From positions 1 to 7,049 of the forward strand of contig JBCDBH010000306.1 of assembly GCA_039184055.1 (NCBI GenBank): a DNA stretch of 7,049 nt, written 5' to 3'. Positions 6,663-7,049 of this stretch are shown here, piece after piece. The notes beneath the pieces were generated by a model. That model did not search any database. It had not been told where the DNA came from and saw nothing but the letters and a program-made list of their open reading frames with translations. The position numbers were made by a program, and so were the translations under genes. Position 1 is the first letter of the stretch, and every line of letters starts with the position of its first letter. Origin of the DNA: JBCDBH01 sp039184055 (GTDB taxonomy: Bacteria > Acidobacteriota > Thermoanaerobaculia > Multivoradales > J023).

Positions 6663-7049
6663 ATGACCACCGCGAGGATAACCATCACGCTCGACTCGGA
6701 CCATTCTCCGCAGTTCGGGAAGCAGGCTTCGATCGGCTCGGGCAACCCGGTGAGCAGTGTTTCGGGTACGGAGAAACCCATTAGCGGCGACGCCACCAGC
6801 ATCAACTGGGCGCTCGATGCCGACTCGAAAAGCGCCTTTGGCGGCACCTACATCCTGGCGATCGTACTGGCCGATCAGGGCGGCGACAGCCTCGGCCCCG
6901 ACCCGGGTAGCTATCTCGAAGCTGCTTCAGGCAATTTCTTTCTTCACGAAGCCGGCTGGTCCCTCCCCGACGACAGCAAGGCTGGTACCGCCTATGTCGC
7001 CGTGCCCCCACCGAGCGGCTGCACCCTCGACATTCGCAATGAGAATCCC
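6663..7049 (+). CDS. Hypothetical protein, partial (first 129 residues)
   Basis: An open frame begins at ATG 6663 after an almost perfect extended Shine-Dalgarno and runs to the window edge without a stop, so the C-terminus is missing. I do not recognise the product. There is no signal peptide. The start MTTARITITLDSD is strand-like and similar in pattern to MTHRTIALTLSGS of the preceding gene. SINWALDADS (46-55) followed by TYILAIVLAD (62-71) parallels SLIWTWNKAS followed by YPVAMVFGM in the neighbour, with similar spacing. The rest is acidic and rich in Gly, Ser and Asp, with the aromatic stretch NFFLHEAGW (91-99) and one cysteine at 120. It is probably a small, soluble beta-rich protein co-expressed with, and perhaps distantly related to, its neighbour. 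Function is unknown. Confidence 0.75.
   Translation, partial: MTTARITITLDSDHSPQFGKQASIGSGNPVSSVSGTEKPISGDATSINWALDADSKSAFGGTYILAIVLADQGGDSLGPDPGSYLEAASGNFFLHEAGWSLPDDSKAGTAYVAVPPPSGCTLDIRNENP

Overview
The window is GC-rich DNA with all recognisable genes on the + strand. It holds the last codons of an upstream gene, a large orphan FtsX/MacB-type permease, a 1050-residue methyltransferase–aminotransferase fusion, and two small genes of unknown function, the second cut by the window edge. No RNA gene, insertion sequence, CRISPR array or phage-like gene is visible. The long minus-strand open frames opposite the two large genes have the Arg/His/Gln-rich composition of GC-rich shadow frames and were not called.

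The organism is probably an Acidobacteriota or a similar high-GC, soil- or sediment-type Gram-negative bacterium. The clue is the permease, which has the duplicated architecture and length of the ADOP permeases that are very abundant in Acidobacteriota and also occur in other phyla. The phylum assignment is therefore an inference.

Layout: 2-76 is the end of an unidentified gene. The gap 77-194 contains a GC-rich inverted repeat and, directly before the permease start, an 11-bp-arm inverted repeat whose right arm contains the ribosome binding site. The permease runs 195-2588. After 48 bp comes the fusion gene, 2637-5789. A 225-bp gap (5790-6014) carries several TGATC motifs but no convincing promoter or terminator. 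Then follow two tightly spaced small genes, 6015-6647 and 6663 to beyond the window end, each with a strong Shine-Dalgarno sequence.

The most notable gene is the fusion protein. Its N-terminal third matches, motif for motif as far as I can recall, the plant enzyme methionine S-methyltransferase (EC 2.1.1.12), and it also shares the plant enzyme's length and its C-terminal aminotransferase-like module. It most likely makes S-methylmethionine from methionine and SAM. The aminotransferase module keeps the PLP-lysine motif, and the segment between the two looks like a second, degenerate aminotransferase fold. I see no clear functional link between this enzyme, the permease and the two small proteins beyond shared strand and proximity.
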